Assembly (NCBI RefSeq): GCF_037392515.1
Contig: NC_090280.1
Coordinates: 58,336,004 to 58,400,003, forward strand
Direction: 5' to 3'
Source of the DNA: Haliotis asinina
Taxonomy: Eukaryota; Mollusca; Gastropoda; Lepetellida; Haliotidae
Length of the DNA: 64,000 bases
The first letter of the stretch is position 1. Every line of letters starts with the position of its first letter. The notes under the pieces were generated by a model. The model saw only the letters and a list, made by a program, of their open reading frames with translations. It had not been told where the DNA came from and made no database searches. Positions 59,620 through 64,000 of the stretch are shown piece by piece. A program made the position numbers and the translations under genes.

Positions 59620-60770
59620 GCAGAAATGTCAGATAGCAATTCTCTCAAGTTAGAGGAAATTTCTGACTTTATCTTGAGAATGTTAACATGCTGTTTTTAA
59701 CTGAAACCTGGTTTCATCCAACTGGTGATGATACCCTTGTGGCTGGTATCATGCCAGATGTATTTTTTTGCAAACATTTTCCACTGGATGGTAGAGGTGA
59801 AGGTGTAGCAAATATTTAAAAGTGTATTATGTGTGTAAGTCTTAGGAACTCAGATACTGTATTCACATCGTTTGAACATAGTGATGTGACTTTATCATCT
59901 TTTAACACTGCAGCCAAGATTATGTGCCTGTACCATCCTGTCCTGACCCTGTCCTCCAAAAACAAACTTACATTCTACGAATTCCATGAGGATTTGTAGT
60001 CAAGACACTACTTTCATCTGATGATATGCACCAGCATGTATCCACTGCAACACATCGGTCAGGACACATTCTAGACTGGATTTTTAGTTCTAAATTTATC
60101 TTATTCAGTCTGTTGTCGTGAAGACAAGCTCCTGTCAGATCACTTCATAGTGTTCGCAGGTCCACTCAAGTTATGCAGAGACCAAAACTCCATAGCCCTA
60201 TAAGCACATCCAGGAATGTGAAAGCCATTGACCATGAGAATTTCTCGAGTGACTTGTCACACCTGTTATCTCAATGTGATGGTACAGGAGATGTAGCCAA
60301 AATGACTCATCAATATAAAGATGTGCTCAATTTTGTGTTTGAGAAACATGATCCCTTACAAGCTATCAACAGATCATAGACAGTTGTGTTTCTGACATAT
60401 TAAGACCTTGATAAACGCAAGGAAACTTGTCCTTGGAAATCCCAAACAGCTGCGGAATACCTCCATCTGCAATGTGAAGATTTCCTCATCTCATATTAAA
60501 CGTTCGCCTGCCACTAAAGATCTTTGTGTATATTTTGATGCCAGTTTGTCTTTGGAATCGCAACTCTCAACTCGACTATTGCAACAGTTTGCACTTTGGC
60601 ATCAGTTCATCTCAACATCAGAAACTTCAGAGACTGCAGAACTCAGCAGCTCGCATGGTCTGCCTCAAGTCCAAGAAAGATCATATGACACCTTCACTGA
60701 TGGAGTTTTGGAGGTATTGCCCTTGAAAGTTGGTAAAATTTTCCAAGACGCATTTTCATAGGGTTCATAA
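59620..60770 (+). mobile_element. Decayed non-LTR retrotransposon (LINE, Jockey/CR1-like) fragments
   Basis: In different frames: an endonuclease-like piece (LFLTETWFHPTGDD, about 59690), a block resembling the endonuclease C-part (HVSTATHRSGHILDWIF, about 60030) and the end of a reverse transcriptase (CVYFDASLSLE, then LDYCNSLHFGISSSQHQKLQ, and LQNSAARMVC, about 60520-60670). Most of the reverse transcriptase core between these is deleted and the frame shifts several times, so the copy is dead. Confidence 0.8.
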
Positions 60771-61284
60771 AAATGACATAACTCTGGAAAAAGACGTTGG
60801 ATTTCATCATTCAAGGTACTAAACTGTAGATAACTGAATGGAGAGCATCTTTGCTTCACATGATGGTTATGTAAAAGTCAATAATTATGCTACAATCACG
60901 ACACAAAGACATTCAGATTTTTGTATATTGTCATGGTCATAATTGAAGGAAGCACCAGTGAAAATTAGCAACAGTACCCACTTACTGGTTTTCCAATGCC
61001 AAATAAATCTAAAAAACACTGTAGTGGACGGTCCTGCTGTCGTCAAAAGAAACTGAAAGTGAAGAAAGCCACGGTGGGTGTAAGGGGGGATGTCTGAAGA
61101 CCATCAGTATTTTGTTGCCACCAGGAGGCAATCCTAGTTATTATTCTTATGAAAAGCGTTTGTCCATTCAAATTTGTGGACCTTTGGCAGGCATGTGGTG
61201 GAGGTGACAGAATTTGAAATTTTCCATGTTCTGATCGCTCTTGTTATCTCTCATCATGTGTTAAGCGCGGAACGGGATATATGG
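60771..61284 (+). other. Non-coding DNA
   Basis: A 33-codon basic open frame near 60990 has no context to support it. Otherwise nothing is recognised. Confidence 0.4.
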
Positions 61285-61815
61285 GATTAGGCTGACTGTC
61301 CATCTGTACGAATTGGAATATCATAAGAACCATTAACTAGATTCTTTTCATGTTTGGTATCTAGGTTCGCTGTGTGAGAAAGGCCCGAGTCAGATTGGGT
61401 GTATGGCCTTCATTGCAAGGTCACAATCAACACATTGAAGATTTCAGCATGTAAACCTACATGTTAACCTTATCAGTGAGATATCTCATGTTCTTGTCAT
61501 ATATGACAGCAAGCTTCATCTAGGGAAGGTGCAGGGACCAGCTGATTTTGGTCAGCTTCATTTATTGTTCAAGGTCACAGCAACACCTTGAATGTCTCAG
61601 TTTGTTAACCTAGATTTTCACCTTGTCAGTGAGACATCTCATTCTCTGTATTTTCTTCACATGTGACGCAAAGCATCATCTTGGGAAGGTGTCAGTTGGT
61701 TGATCATGATTTTTTGACATTTCATTTCTTAGACTACACACTTTCACTACTTCTTAAGTTTGATTTGGCAATTTGCACCGGGGGATTATATCACCTTAGT
61801 GACAATGCATTTTTC
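61285..61815 (+). repeat. Dispersed repeat carrying TCAAGGTCA motifs, copy 3
   Basis: Same word order as copies 1 and 2 (gtacgaattggaat, ttcttttcatgtttggtatc, agatatctcat, ending ccttagtgacaatgc). One exact TCAAGGTCA at 61569 and a near match (gcaaggtca) near 61419. Confidence 0.75.
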
Positions 61816-62861
61816 TAAACTTTTTATGGACTCAAGATTACATCTGAATAATTGAACAACCTGAGTGTGAGCAATTTGATCCAACAAACAGAACATACCC
61901 GTTAACAAACTTGTTGAACCTCTGGGGACCAGTCATTGTTGTCTGCTGGGAGGGATGCTCTTTCCACTAAAGCTCTTATTCCTCATCATATTGACATGAT
62001 GTAATTGCTTCTTCAGCAGCTTTGTTATCATTAAGTGTTTGGTTGTGTTGCCATTGACAACAGTAACATCTTCAGTTTTAGATTTCAAAGGCATTTGCAG
62101 TTTCAGTCTGGATCAATTGTTATTTCCTCATATTTAATTTATATGTGAGGCTACTTTCATGGAGAAAATTTCGACAGTAAACAGTTGCTGTGAAAAAATT
62201 GTAGGGACTGGTAATTTTAGTTTGTTACAACTGTAATTCATTATACATTTGAACCTAAATATACAAGTGGTTAAGGCAAACCCCCCAAGTTTCTTAAATC
62301 CGTGATTTCAGTATAAACTTGATTGTTTTCATATGTAGTGTACTGTAAAGATAAGATGTATGGCTGTGTCATCCTTAAATGGATTTTGAATTGTACTTTC
62401 TGTAATGTAATGTACTGTAAACATATTATATATTGTGCAGGTTTTATTTTGTTGCTTTTCGCATAGAATATTTTTCCCCCAAAATTTGAACACAGCAAAT
62501 AAACCTCTCATTCGCTCACTCTACCCACACTCGATTTCTTGGTTTCTGGGTTGTTACACATTAAGTTTGAAGCCAGATACATATAGGAATCTTAAAATGA
62601 TGATTGATAGAAGCATAAAGAATCATGTCTAAATGTCATTGTAATGGATTTTCCAGATCATGCTCCGAAAATAGTCCAATAGTAGTAACAGATGGTTCGA
62701 CACAAAATGGATTACTATGAAACGACTCGTAAATAAATAATACAGTCATATATTATTTATATGGAGATAGCTTGTTTGCAACATTAACACTTATGTCCTA
62801 TGTGAATGCATTTTGGAGAGTTTGGAACAGTTTTTAGTTGCAATAGAATATATAAGCTTCA
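61816..62861 (+). other. Non-coding DNA, nothing recognised
   Basis: AT-rich; no supported gene or repeat. Confidence 0.4.
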
Positions 62862-63080
62862 CAATCACACAGCAGTATTCCAGCTATATGGCGATGGTCT
62901 GTAAATAATCGGGTCTGGATCAGACAGTCCAGTGAATAACAGCATAAGCATTGATCTATGAAACTGGGATACAATGACCTGTTTCAAGTCAGCATGCCTG
63001 ACCACCTGATCCTGGTCTCCCCTTACAACAAACTAAGGTTACTGACGACCAGTTCTAACTCAGATCTTCGTAGGTCAACC
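62862..63080 (-). repeat. SINE family A, tail lost
   Basis: Contains attccagctatatggcgat, gtctgtaaataatcgggtct and cctgaccacctgatcc, ending in the gatcttcgtaggt-type head. Confidence 0.8.
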
Positions 63081-63255
63081 CTTGAGTCGTTCATGTTGAT
63101 GTTGTAAAACCAATGAGTATAAAGTGTAATTTGGTTCTTAGAAGCTTGTTATTAGGGCAAATCTTGTCACACAGGTGAGCTGCTCTGATATCACTCCATT
63201 GTTTTTCTCTTTTGGCAGAAACATCACCATCTTTTAAGACTTGATAAAAATCTGT

Positions 63256-63450
63256 CACTGACAGAGAAGTCAATCATCTGCTGAAACTCATTATGGAGGA
63301 GGAAAGAAAACTAGTGTTGAAAATTGTTTGAATTGATTACCAAACGTCAGTGACAGAGAACACAATCATCCACTGAAACACATTAAGGAGGAAAGAAAAC
63401 TACATTGTAGTGTTGAAAATTGTGTGGATGGATCATACCAAATATTACAA
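63256..63450 (+). repeat. Tandem duplication of a ~93-bp unit
   Basis: tcactgacagagaagtcaat and tcagtgacagagaacacaat begin two copies, both containing ggaggaaagaaaactas and gtgttgaaaattgt. Confidence 0.75.
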
Positions 63451-63509
63451 AAATAGACGACTATGATATTGTCAGTGTGACACAGGTTTCATCATTAAGC
63501 TGTGAATGT

Positions 63510-63705
63510 GATAAACATTTTATCAGGCCAAAATCTTGCATGATTTAAATGTGTTTTATTATTTAACAAGTTGGAAAGAGGAATATATTTATAAAATATC
63601 CCCATGAACATTCACTAGCCTGCCAGACCAGTGACTGTGGAGATTTACTGGCCTGACTGGATTTTTACTAGCCACAAGCTAGCAGTCCAGTGCTAATTTC
63701 GCACA
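63510..63705 (+). repeat. Dispersed repeat, second copy of the one at 49560-49890
   Basis: Shares gcatgatttaaa, agttggaaagag, acattcactagcct and gagatttact in order with the other copy. Confidence 0.5.
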
Positions 63706-63732
63706 CTGCAGTAGAATTGTCATCAAGAACCA

Positions 63733-63925
63733 ATATTTGATGTAAGAGGCGAGTAACAGGACCAGTTGGTTGGGCTAGGCCATATGGTTGACACATGTCA
63801 TCTTATCCCTGTTGTGTAAGTTTATGCTCATGCTGTTGATCACTGGATTGTGTAGTTCTCGCTTAATGATTATTTACCACCATCACGTAGCGGGCATATT
63901 TCTGAGTGCAGCTTTAAACAACAAA
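63733..63925 (+). repeat. SINE family A, diverged
   Basis: gtaagaggcgagtaacagga through atgctgttgatcactggatt to a worn tail ending ctttaaac. Confidence 0.75.
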
Positions 63926-64000
63926 CAAATAAACCCTATAATTGATCCTTGCTCGTAGTTTCTACTGCCCCAGTATGTACCCTCTGATGAGAATAATATG

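Noticed and set aside
63091-63273. Minus-strand frame with SDIRAAHLCDKICP
   Set aside because: Protein-like at first glance, but it overlaps a SINE edge and a tandem duplication and has no splice partner or known domain.

Overview
The window looks like nuclear DNA of a marine mollusc, most likely an abalone-like gastropod. The genome is AT-rich, with spliced genes that have long introns and clean GT-AG junctions. It also carries dozens of short interspersed elements ending in the (act)cactcactc tail. I know that tail from Haliotis sequence, so the genus is recollection plus inference and was not tested. There is no operon, CRISPR array or full-size rRNA or tRNA gene.

Three protein genes can be reconstructed by joining exons whose reading phases agree. 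(1) An FkbM-family, membrane-anchored methyltransferase on the + strand has four exons between 4952 and 11197 and predicts 336 aa. (2) A mitochondrial ETFBKMT (METTL20-like) protein-lysine methyltransferase on the - strand has three coding exons between 22254 and 19041 and predicts 325 aa. (3) The 5' part of a SWAP70/DEF6-like gene on the + strand has exons at 31259-31354, 45351-45950 and 52373-52519. Its N-terminal EF-hand-like region and the start of the PH domain are present, and the rest lies beyond the right edge. At the left edge two short - strand exons (276-369 and 1-26) may be the tail of a further gene that I cannot name.

Layout: 1-4.9 kb holds the possible edge gene, SINE nests and a foldback repeat. 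From 4.9 to 11.2 kb lies the FkbM gene, with a TIR element in intron 1. From 11.5 to 19 kb there is intergenic DNA with minisatellites and dispersed repeats. From 19.0 to 22.3 kb lies ETFBKMT, with one minisatellite inside its coding sequence and another built from copies of its own exon-intron junction. A 1.7 kb TTAA-flanked TIR element (22.6-24.3 kb) lies just upstream of it. From 27.6 to 30.7 kb there is a near-perfect 759-bp higher-order tandem repeat that has absorbed a hAT-like MITE. From 31.2 to 52.5 kb lies the SWAP70-like gene, whose introns hold SINEs, MITEs, a 5S-rRNA-derived SINE and copies of a repeat carrying TCAAGGTCA. From 52.5 to 64 kb there is intronic or intergenic DNA with a nested Mutator-like MITE, a 21/42-bp minisatellite and a decayed LINE.

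The genes are not functionally linked. The FkbM and ETFBKMT genes converge on a repeat-rich gap, and ETFBKMT and the SWAP70-like gene diverge across the 759-bp array. The most unusual signal is the ETFBKMT locus, where about eight extra 5' splice-site copies lie in tandem just downstream of the real one.
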